From Mycobacterium sp. (GTDB lineage Bacteria; Actinomycetota; Actinomycetes; Mycobacteriales; Mycobacteriaceae): a DNA stretch of 64,000 nt. This document shows positions 57,341-64,000 of the stretch, one piece after another. The stretch covers positions 224,276-288,275 of the forward strand of contig NZ_PKEK01000041.1 in NCBI RefSeq assembly GCF_002863225.1, read 5' to 3'. Made by a program: the position numbers and the translations under genes. Below the pieces are notes generated by a model, which saw only the letters and a program-made list of their open reading frames with translations, ran no database searches and was not told the DNA's origin. Each line of letters starts with the position of its first letter. Positions within the stretch are counted from its first letter, which is position 1.

Positions 57341-59921
57341 TCGGCTCCTGGTGATGCCGCCGCGACGGCCGTCGTAAGCGCCAGCGCAGCGCCGCGGTGG
57401 CGATCACGCCGAATCCGGTCAACAGGCCCATGTCCAGTAGCCATTGTCCGGAAGAGTGTTTCCACGAATCGTCAGCCTCGGCAAGGGGATTGACCGCATG
57501 CACGTCGACGGTGGATGCGGCCGCCGCGAAGCCCCAGCGGGACGGCATCAGGGCGGCGATCTGCTCCAGCGGGAACCGGCCGGAGATCGGGAACATCGCT
57601 CCGGCGAACACCAGGGAGAACAGGACGATCAACACGCCGGTCAGCAGAATCTGCTCGAAGTGCCTTGCCAGAGTGGACAAAGCGAGCGCAACCATTGCCG
57701 TCACGATGGCGGTGACGGCCAGCGCGATGAACAGTTCTGTACTGGCCGCGAGGGTGTGGTGTCCGAGCAGCACGCCGCCGCGGGCGGGGGCCTTGTGGCC
57801 GACGGTCGCGACAGCGGTGATCGTTGCGGTCTGAGCGATGGCGATCAGGCTGAACACGAGGATCTTGCCGGCCAAAAAGGCCGACGCCGACAGCCCGTGT
57901 GCCTGTTCGCGGCGGAAGATGCGCTGCTCGCCGAACAAGTCGCGGATGCCCAAGGCCGTACCCATGACCACGGCCCCGAGGGTGAGCACGGTCAGGATCG
58001 CGACGGCCTGGTCGGGATTTCTGCCGTAGCGGCTAGCCGGGCCCAGACCCGCGTCGCCGGGTATCAGCAACGACATCGCGCCGAACAGCATCGGCAGGAT
58101 GGCGAGGAAGACCAAGTACCGTTGATCGGCGACGGTCAGCCAGGCTTGGCGACGGATCGAAACCGCGATCTGGTGCAGCAGGTTTCGCTTCAACGCCGGA
58201 GCGGTCGGGGTGTCCGACGGCGGCGGGGGTTCGGGTGGCGGCGGCACCTGCTGGCGGGCCAGGTATTCGTCGTGTGCGCCGTAGGGGTCCGTTCGGGCCC
58301 GCTTGACGATGGCGTCCCAGTCGGTGGTGCCCAACTGTGGCCCGATCTCCGCGGGTGCGCCGGCGAATACCGGGATGCCGGTCGGGGTCAGCACCACCAC
58401 CTGGTCGCAGACGTCGAGTCCGGTCGGCGCCGTCGTGGCCACCAAAACGACACGCCCCTCGTCGGCGAGACGTCGCAGCGCCGTCGTGATCTGTTGTGCC
58501 GCTTCGGGTTCGAGTCCGGCCGTCGGCTCGTCCAGAACGACCAGCGACGGGTCGGTCACCAACTCCAGCGCCAACGACGCGCGCTTCCGCTGCACGGCGG
58601 TCAGGGTGCCTGCCCGTGCGGTGCGCAGTGAGTCGAGTTCCAGCTTCTCCAGTACCGTCTGAACGGCTTCTCGGCGCAGGTCATTGGAAGTGCCTGGCGC
58701 GAAACGCAATTCGGCGGCATAGTTCAGCGACTGCTCGACGGTCAATTGCGGGCGCAGCAGATCGTGGCGCGGCACCACGCCCACATGCGGCCGTACGTCG
58801 TCGGCCGCCACGTCGTGGCCGTCGAAATCGACTTCACCCGCGCTGGGTTGCACCGTGCCGGCCAGCACATCGACCAGAGCGGAAGTGCTGGCTTCGGAAA
58901 GCCCGATGACGGAGGTGATCGTGCCCGGAGACGCGGTGAACGACAGGTCGGCCAACGCCTGCTCGCCGTCAACGCTCAGCCGTACCCGGCGGGCCTCCAG
59001 CGGGCCGGCGATGGTCGTCGGAGCCGGGGATTCGGGCGGGGTTTCGGTTGGCGCCGCCGCCACATCGGTGTGGGTTTCGCCCGGCTGGTCCGGCTCGGTG
59101 GCCGGTGCGGCCTCAGGCGGCCGGGCCTCGGTGCGCCGTTGCTTCAGCTTGTGGATCGCACTCGAGAGCCGGGCAGTCACTGTCGGCTTGGGTGCCGGTG
59201 GCGGCAACTGCACCGCTGCTGTCGGCTGGCCCTGGTAGGGCACCGTCGGTGGCGGCGACGGAAACGGCGGCAGCGGCTGCGACGGGGGTGGCGGCTGTGG
59301 CGGCGCCGGCGGCTGCGGAGGCGACGGCGGCTGCGGAGGAGGCGCAGGCTGCGGACGGACCCGCGGCGGCGGCGGTGGGGGAGGCGGCGCGACCCACTGG
59401 CGCGGCGGCGGGGGCAGGGGAACCGGCGGGGGAGGCGGAACAGGGGGAGGCGGCGGAACCGGCGGAGGTGGCGCGACACGGGGCTGCGGCGGGACCGGCG
59501 GATGGAACTGTGCGACAGGTCTCGGCGGCGGGCGCAGCGGCGGCGGTGGTGCGGACGGCCGGCGCACCGGAGGCGGCGGGACCCGCGGCGGTGGCGGCGG
59601 AGCGGGCGGGGCGGGGAGCTCGAAGACCAACCGCGGGCCGTGCTGCGGGTCGCCGAGCGTGATGGCCCGACCGTGGTGGATGAAGACCGTCGACATCCGC
59701 ACCCCGTCGACGTACATGCCCGCTTCGCTGCGGTCGACAGCGATCCACTGGCCGCCGTTGAAGTGCAGCACCACCAGCGGTGCCGGCGATCCGCTCACCC
59801 CGTTGAGACGGACGTCCGCCCCGGCGTCCACGCCGACGGTGACGTCGCGACCAGGTGGGAAGGCGAATCTGTTTGCGCCGAGCCAGACGATAAGCGGAGA
59901 GTCGAACGTCCCCGTCGACAC
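57333..59921 (-). CDS. FHA-ABC fusion protein with degenerate nucleotide-binding domain
   Basis: An 862-residue protein built like mycobacterial Rv1747: FHA-like domain (1-100), a Pro-rich linker (about 103-245), an ABC ATPase domain (about 305-545), a second Pro-rich stretch (about 560-575) and an ABC-2 type membrane domain with about six helices (600-860). ATPase motifs are lost: the P-loop reads GLSEASTSA at 340-348 without Lys, the Q-loop Gln is Arg385, the signature is LTAVQ (440-444) and the H-loop His is Ala498; only Walker B LVVLDE (460-465) is normal. The FHA also lacks the usual Gly-Arg and Ser-x-x-His. GTG 59921 follows AAAGGGGG. Confidence 0.88.
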   Translation of the reverse strand: MSTGTFDSPLIVWLGANRFAFPPGRDVTVGVDAGADVRLNGVSGSPAPLVVLHFNGGQWIAVDRSEAGMYVDGVRMSTVFIHHGRAITLGDPQHGPRLVFELPAPPAPPPPPRVPPPPVRRPSAPPPPLRPPPRPVAQFHPPVPPQPRVAPPPPVPPPPPVPPPPPVPLPPPPRQWVAPPPPPPPPRVRPQPAPPPQPPSPPQPPAPPQPPPPSQPLPPFPSPPPTVPYQGQPTAAVQLPPPAPKPTVTARLSSAIHKLKQRRTEARPPEAAPATEPDQPGETHTDVAAAPTETPPESPAPTTIAGPLEARRVRLSVDGEQALADLSFTASPGTITSVIGLSEASTSALVDVLAGTVQPSAGEVDFDGHDVAADDVRPHVGVVPRHDLLRPQLTVEQSLNYAAELRFAPGTSNDLRREAVQTVLEKLELDSLRTARAGTLTAVQRKRASLALELVTDPSLVVLDEPTAGLEPEAAQQITTALRRLADEGRVVLVATTAPTGLDVCDQVVVLTPTGIPVFAGAPAEIGPQLGTTDWDAIVKRARTDPYGAHDEYLARQQVPPPPEPPPPSDTPTAPALKRNLLHQIAVSIRRQAWLTVADQRYLVFLAILPMLFGAMSLLIPGDAGLGPASRYGRNPDQAVAILTVLTLGAVVMGTALGIRDLFGEQRIFRREQAHGLSASAFLAGKILVFSLIAIAQTATITAVATVGHKAPARGGVLLGHHTLAASTELFIALAVTAIVTAMVALALSTLARHFEQILLTGVLIVLFSLVFAGAMFPISGRFPLEQIAALMPSRWGFAAAASTVDVHAVNPLAEADDSWKHSSGQWLLDMGLLTGFGVIATAALRWRLRRPSRRHHQEPIT

Positions 59922-60039
59922 ATCCGCCCCCTTTGCTCACCCGAAATAGTTGATTCCGGAGTCCATTATCCAGCCGCCGCTGTGAGGCGGGCATCGGCCG
60001 TGGGCCGTCCGGGCCGGACAGGCCCAGCGAGAGGGGTGG

Positions 60040-60528
60040 CTAGCGGGATGCGCCGGGCCGCGGCACGGTTGCCGACTCGTCGAGCAGGCGGCGAAGCACG
60101 GTCACCGCTTCCAGCAGGATCTGGCGGTCGGCGGCGTTGAGCCCGGCGAGTTGCGGCTCGATCGCGCTGGCGCGGTCGGCCCGAACCCGGTTGAGGGTCT
60201 GCATGCCCTCCGCTGTGATCTTGATTCGGACGGCCCGGGCGTCGCCTGGGTCGACGGTTCGAGTCACCAGACCTGCGTCTTCGAGCCGTCGGACCTGCGT
60301 GGTCATCGTCGGCTGCGAGCAGTGATCGACCGCTGCCAGGTCGCAGATGCGCGCCTCGCCGTGGGCGTCGATCGTCGACAGCAGGCGCGCCTGCGCGGCC
60401 GGCAACTGCATTTGGATGCGTTGGGTCGCGTAGCGATTCAGCCGGGCGACAACGGCGAGCAGATCCGCGCCCAGGCCGGCGACAGCCTCGTCGGCGGCGC
60501 CGCGCTCGCTGGTTGCGGATGGAGTCAT
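60040..60528 (-). CDS. MarR-family transcription regulator
   Basis: A 162-residue winged-helix regulator: LPAAQARLLSTIDAHG, recognition helix in CSQPTMTTQVRRLEDAGLV, and the wing with DPGDARAVRIKIT. An N-terminal helix and C-terminal helices form the dimer interface. It is divergent from the ECF transporter across 126 bases containing a palindrome, so it probably controls that transporter and itself. A MarR gene next to this transporter is what I recall in M. tuberculosis. The FHA-ABC gene lies downstream on the same strand, 118 bases away. Confidence 0.88.
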   Translation of the reverse strand: MTPSATSERGAADEAVAGLGADLLAVVARLNRYATQRIQMQLPAAQARLLSTIDAHGEARICDLAAVDHCSQPTMTTQVRRLEDAGLVTRTVDPGDARAVRIKITAEGMQTLNRVRADRASAIEPQLAGLNAADRQILLEAVTVLRRLLDESATVPRPGASR

Positions 60529-60531
60529 GCG

Positions 60532-60559
60532 TCTATAGTTGCATAGCTAGGCTATCTAG
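60532..60559. promoter_or_regulatory. Candidate MarR operator
   Basis: ATAGC (60543-60547) and GCTAT (60551-60555) form a perfect palindrome around TAG, with flanking CTATAG and CTAG elements (60532-60559). It lies four bases upstream of the MarR start in an AT-rich patch. Binding is inferred from position and symmetry. Confidence 0.5.
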
Positions 60560-60654
60560 GCCACGAACCATGCAATTTCAGTCGTGTTAACTCGAACCCA
60601 ATCCCCTTGTTTTGCATAGGGGTACACCCCGTGGGTGCTGGCAGAATTGGTGAA

Positions 60655-62739
60655 ATGAACGCGACCCGCCCCGCGGCCGGGACTTCGTCCCGTTCGCTGC
60701 GTCCCGGCGAGCTAGCGCAGTCCTCGGTGATGGCCGCCCTCTGCGCGGCCACCGCGATCATCTCGATCGTCGTCCCCTTCGCCGGGGCGCTGTCATTGCT
60801 GGGCACCGTCCCGATGGGGTTGCTGGCCTACCGGTACCGATTCCGGGTGCTGGTCGCCGCGACGGTCGCCGCCGCGGTGATCGCATTCCTGATCGCCGGC
60901 CTCGGTGGCCTGATGACGGTCGGGAACAGCGCCTACGTCGGCGGGCTGACCGGCGTCATCAAACGGCGAGGCCGTGGCACCGGGACGGTGCTTGTCGTCT
61001 CGCTCGTCGCCGGAGCGGTGTTCAACCTGTTCGCGGTCGGCGCGCTGATGCTGCTCGCGCGACTGCGAAACCTGATCTTCGACACCGTGAAGGCCAACAT
61101 CGACGGGCTCGCCGCCGTGTTGACCGCCATCGGCCGTTTCGTGGTCGACCACCCGTTTCCGCTCAGCACCCGCATCGGGAATGGCTTAGAGGCGACCGCT
61201 CACGGACTCCAGTGGTTCATCGGCCACGCGCTGGGCTACTGGCAGCTGCTGATCTTCGCCAACGGTGTCGTCTCGCTGATGGTCGTGTCGCTGATCGGAT
61301 GGTGGGCGCTGTCGCGGGTGCTGGACCGGATGCGCGGCATTCCCGACGTGCACAAGCTGGACGCCTTGCACGACAGCGCCCCGGTGGGTCCGGTCCCGGT
61401 GCGCTTGGACCAGGTCCGCTTCCGCTATCCCAACACCGCCCACGACGCGCTGCGGCCGGTCGACCTACAGGTCGACGCCGGCGAACATCTGGCGGTCACC
61501 GGGGTCAACGGCTCTGGCAAGACCACGCTGATGCTGGTGCTGGCCGGCCGCGAACCGACGTCGGGCGTCATCGAACGGCCCGGGTCGGTGGGGCTGGGCC
61601 GAATGGGCGGCACCGCGGTGGTAATGCAGCATCCGGAAAGTCAGGTGCTGGGCACCCGGGTCGCCGACGACGTGGTGTGGGGCCTGCCGCCGGGAACCAA
61701 AACCGATGTGGCCCAGCTGCTCAGCGAAGTCGGCCTGGAATCGCACGCCGAACGCGACACCGGAAGTCTGTCCGGCGGTGAGCTGCAGCGGCTGGCGGTC
61801 GCGGCCGCTCTGGCCCGCGAGCCCGCGCTGCTGATCGCCGATGAGGTCACCAGCATGGTCGACCAGGAGGGCCGCGAGAGCCTGCTGGGTGTGTTGTCCG
61901 GCCTGAAGCGGCAGCACAGCACGGCGCTGGTGCACATCACCCACTACAGCACTGAGGCTGAAATCGCGGACAGCACCATCAATCTCAGCGAGTCCGGGGA
62001 CAACACCAGCATGGTCGAGACGATCGCTGCGCCCGTGACGACGCCCCCGATGGGACATGAGTCCAGTCCGGCGATTCTCGAGGTCTCCGGCGTCAGCCAC
62101 GAGTACAACAGCGGGACACCGTGGGCCAAGACCGCGTTGCGCGACGTCAACTTCACCGTCCATCAGGGCGACGGGTTGTTGATTCACGGCGGTAACGGGT
62201 CGGGAAAGTCGACGCTGGCGTGGATTTTGGCCGGGCTGACGGTGCCGACCACCGGCGATTGCCTGCTGGACGGTGCGCCGACCCACGAGCAGGTCGGTGC
62301 GGTGGCGCTGTCGTTCCAGGCGGCCAGGCTGCAGCTGATGCGCAGCCGGGTCGATCGGGAAGTGGCGTCGGCGGCGGGCTTCTCGCCGAAGGACCGTGAT
62401 CGCATCGACAACGCTCTGGCCGTGGTGGGCTTGGACAGTGCGCTGGGCAGCCGGCGCATCGACCAACTCAGCGGCGGCCAGATGCGCCGGGTGGTGCTGG
62501 CCGGTCTGCTGGCCCGTTCCCCGCGAGCGCTCATCCTCGACGAGCCGTTGGCGGGTCTGGATGCCGAAACACAAAGCGGTCTGGTGCGCTTGATCGAAGA
62601 CCTGCGCCGCGAGCAGGGCTTGACCGTGGTGGTCATCTCGCACGACTTCGTCGGCTTGGAGGAGCTGTGCCCCCGCACCGTGGACCTTCGTGACGGCGTG
62701 TTGCACGAAGTCTCGGCCACCGCGGGAGAGCTGTCGTGA
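60655..62739 (+). CDS. ECF transporter fusion: membrane component with two ATPase domains
   Basis: A 694-residue fusion of three parts. Residues 1-230 carry about six membrane segments and resemble an S-component or related membrane subunit. Two ABC domains follow: the first has Walker [10 protein letters not shown] (from 283) and LSGGELQR; the second has GGNGSGKST (from 512) and LSGGQMRR with [10 protein letters not shown]. This corresponds to EcfA-EcfA' fused to a membrane part, as in mycobacterial Rv2326c. The substrate is unknown. ATG 60655 was chosen over an upstream frame start at 60607 as it directly precedes the conserved part. It overlaps ecfT (GTGA). Confidence 0.88.
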   Translation: MNATRPAAGTSSRSLRPGELAQSSVMAALCAATAIISIVVPFAGALSLLGTVPMGLLAYRYRFRVLVAATVAAAVIAFLIAGLGGLMTVGNSAYVGGLTGVIKRRGRGTGTVLVVSLVAGAVFNLFAVGALMLLARLRNLIFDTVKANIDGLAAVLTAIGRFVVDHPFPLSTRIGNGLEATAHGLQWFIGHALGYWQLLIFANGVVSLMVVSLIGWWALSRVLDRMRGIPDVHKLDALHDSAPVGPVPVRLDQVRFRYPNTAHDALRPVDLQVDAGEHLAVTGVNGSGKTTLMLVLAGREPTSGVIERPGSVGLGRMGGTAVVMQHPESQVLGTRVADDVVWGLPPGTKTDVAQLLSEVGLESHAERDTGSLSGGELQRLAVAAALAREPALLIADEVTSMVDQEGRESLLGVLSGLKRQHSTALVHITHYSTEAEIADSTINLSESGDNTSMVETIAAPVTTPPMGHESSPAILEVSGVSHEYNSGTPWAKTALRDVNFTVHQGDGLLIHGGNGSGKSTLAWILAGLTVPTTGDCLLDGAPTHEQVGAVALSFQAARLQLMRSRVDREVASAAGFSPKDRDRIDNALAVVGLDSALGSRRIDQLSGGQMRRVVLAGLLARSPRALILDEPLAGLDAETQSGLVRLIEDLRREQGLTVVVISHDFVGLEELCPRTVDLRDGVLHEVSATAGELS

Positions 62740-63581
62740 CGGCTGCGGCGCCGAAGGACGGTTCCGAGCGCCGGCCGTCACGTTCGATGGTTCTGCTGCG
62801 TCCGGTGCCCGGCACGTCAGTCGTGCACGACCTGTGGGCCGGCACCAAACTACTTGCCGTGGCCGCCATCTCGGTACTGCTGACATTCTTCCCGGGATGG
62901 ATCGCGATCGGACTGGTCGCCGGGCTGGTGCTGACCGCCGCCAAGCTCGCGCACATTCCGCGTGGTGCTCTACCCACCATTCCACGCTGGCTGTGGATCC
63001 TGCTGGCCCTCGGTGGCTTGTCGGCCGCGGCCGCCGGCGGCAGTCCAGTGGTGCAGTTGGCCGGAACATCGCTGGGGCTTGGCGGGTTGCTGAATTTCCT
63101 GCGGATCACAGCGTTGTCGATTGTGCTACTGGGACTCGGCGCAATGGTGTCGTGGACCACCAATGTCGCTGAAATCGCGCCTGCGGTGGCCTCTTTGGGC
63201 CGGCCGCTGCGATGGGTGCGGATTCCGGTCGACGAGTGGGCGGTCACCATCGCGCTGGCGCTGCGGGCATTCCCGATGCTGATCGACGAGTTCCGGGTGC
63301 TCTATGCCGCACGCAGTCTGCGGCCCAAGCGGGTTGCGACCACCCGCCGTAGCCGCCGGCGTCGGGTGGCGGCAGAGCTCGTCGACCTGCTCACCGCGGC
63401 GCTGACGGTAACCTTGCGACGCGCCGACGAGATGGGTGACGCCATCACCGCGCGGGGTGGCATCGGCATGATCTCGGCGATGCCGGCCCGGCCGAAATCG
63501 GCTGACTGGATCGCCATGTCGATCGTCCTTGTGGTGTGTGCCGCGGCAATTTGGTTCGACGTCCCGCCGCCGCCGCGCTGA
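62736..63581 (+). CDS. ecfT: ECF transporter T component (EcfT)
   Basis: A 281-residue membrane protein of the CbiQ/EcfT family linking the ATPases to the substrate-binding component. It has about five to six membrane segments ([18 protein letters not shown] start) and the coupling-helix regions with Ala-Arg motifs (AARSLRPKR and [15 protein letters not shown]). GTG 62736 overlaps the preceding stop. The pair forms a complete ECF module except that any separate S component is not seen. It ends four bases from the convergent solute-binding protein gene. Confidence 0.9.
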   Translation: MTAAAPKDGSERRPSRSMVLLRPVPGTSVVHDLWAGTKLLAVAAISVLLTFFPGWIAIGLVAGLVLTAAKLAHIPRGALPTIPRWLWILLALGGLSAAAAGGSPVVQLAGTSLGLGGLLNFLRITALSIVLLGLGAMVSWTTNVAEIAPAVASLGRPLRWVRIPVDEWAVTIALALRAFPMLIDEFRVLYAARSLRPKRVATTRRSRRRRVAAELVDLLTAALTVTLRRADEMGDAITARGGIGMISAMPARPKSADWIAMSIVLVVCAAAIWFDVPPPPR

Positions 63582-63585
63582 TCTG

Positions 63586-64000
63586 TTAGCGGGCCGCTGC
63601 CGCGTTGGCGGCGTCTTGAGCATTGTGCAGGGTGGTGGCGATATCGCCGCGGCCCAGGAACATTTCGTCGAAATAGGGCTTGATCACCTGGTTTCCCGCG
63701 GCGAACCCGGCACCGCCGGGTGCGGCGATGCGCCGACCGTCGAGGACGGTGAAGAACGGCCGCACGTCGATACCCTTGCTCAGCCAGTAGTCGAAATACA
63801 CCCGTTGCGCGGCGGTGACCGCCGGAATGGCGCTGCCCTGGCGACCGATGTACTGGTTACCTTCGGTGCTGCCCAGCCAGCTCAGCACCTGGCGCACCGA
63901 ATCGGGATGGGCGGATGCTGAATTACCGGCCGCGGCAATGCCATTGGTGACGCTGACCCGACCTTTCGGCCCGGCGGGCAGCAGCGCCACGCCCCAGTGG
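63586..64000 (-). CDS. Sugar-type solute-binding protein, C-terminal fragment
   Basis: The frame runs off the window; about 137 residues of the C-terminus are seen (HWGVALLPAGPKGR, then HPDSVRQVLSWLGSTEGNQYIGRQGSAIPA). These match family 1 extracellular solute-binding proteins (UgpB/UspC-like) of ABC importers. The 5' part, signal peptide and any permease genes lie outside, so the substrate cannot be named. It is on the opposite strand to the ECF genes and unlikely to belong to them. Confidence 0.8.
   Translation of the reverse strand, partial: HWGVALLPAGPKGRVSVTNGIAAAGNSASAHPDSVRQVLSWLGSTEGNQYIGRQGSAIPAVTAAQRVYFDYWLSKGIDVRPFFTVLDGRRIAAPGGAGFAAGNQVIKPYFDEMFLGRGDIATTLHNAQDAANAAAAR

Noticed and set aside
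58746..60140. 464-codon plus-strand frame opposite the FHA-ABC gene
   Set aside because: It consists of Arg-rich repeats that are the complement of the Pro-rich linker codons; not a real protein.
60542..60560. Resemblance to an IdeR iron box around TAGGCTA upstream of the MarR gene
   Set aside because: Only about 9 of 19 positions match the consensus as I know it; the symmetric ATAGC-TAG-GCTAT core fits a MarR site better.
1..64000. Mobile elements, phage genes and CRISPR arrays
   Set aside because: No transposase, integrase, spacer-like direct repeats or att-type duplications were recognised in the window.

Overview
This window comes from a mycobacterial chromosome (Mycobacterium / Mycolicibacterium). 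It is GC-rich, uses GTG and TTG starts, links genes through ATGA/GTGA overlaps, and carries mycobactin (mbt) genes, an Mce operon, a CFP-2/MTB12 antigen, an antigen-85 relative, DUF732 proteins and a gene order (rsmE, phoH, ybeY, corC-like, era, amidase, recO, uppS, zur/smtB, glyS, dgt, dnaG, tRNA-Asn, cysE/cysK) that I recall from M. tuberculosis. No transposase, integrase, CRISPR array or rRNA gene was seen. Comparisons with M. tuberculosis are from memory.

Layout. 1-10.6 kb: end of the mycobactin operon (mbtE tail, mbtF, mbtG, mbtH) running with overlaps into the carboxymycobactin importer irtA-irtB. 10.7-34.6 kb: mostly core genes: cfp2, heat-shock regulation (hrcA, dnaJ2), the rsmE-phoH-ybeY-corC-era RNA/ribosome cluster, recO-uppS, a zinc-sensing pair (smtB-zur) divergent from a zinc-ribbon glycyl-tRNA synthetase, dgt, a compact SodC lipoprotein, dnaG, tRNA-Asn, a persulfide dioxygenase-rhodanese protein, and cysE-cysK. 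34.6-60 kb: a more accessory block: a thioester-domain-like surface protein, a family 2A encapsulin shell with its cysteine desulfurase cargo, a complete mce operon (yrbEA, yrbEB, mceA-F, two Mce-associated genes) continuing into an antigen-85-like protein, a CAP protein and a DUF732 protein, then a membrane rhodanese, an acyl-CoA dehydrogenase, a CHAD-ParA pair and an FHA-ABC protein with a degenerate ATPase. 60-64 kb: a MarR regulator divergent from a two-gene ECF transporter, and the 3' end of a solute-binding protein gene.

Themes. Sulfur and cysteine: cysE and cysK make cysteine, the encapsulated desulfurase removes sulfur from it, and two rhodanese-type proteins could handle the persulfides; this cluster around the nanocompartment is the most striking system here. 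Envelope and lipid uptake: the mce operon with secreted accessories. Metal homeostasis: siderophore synthesis and import, and zinc sensing beside a zinc-type GlyRS. Two pairs or proteins look under-described: a CHAD protein translationally coupled to a ParA ATPase, which suggests polyphosphate-granule positioning, and the FHA-ABC protein, whose nucleotide-binding motifs are almost all lost.
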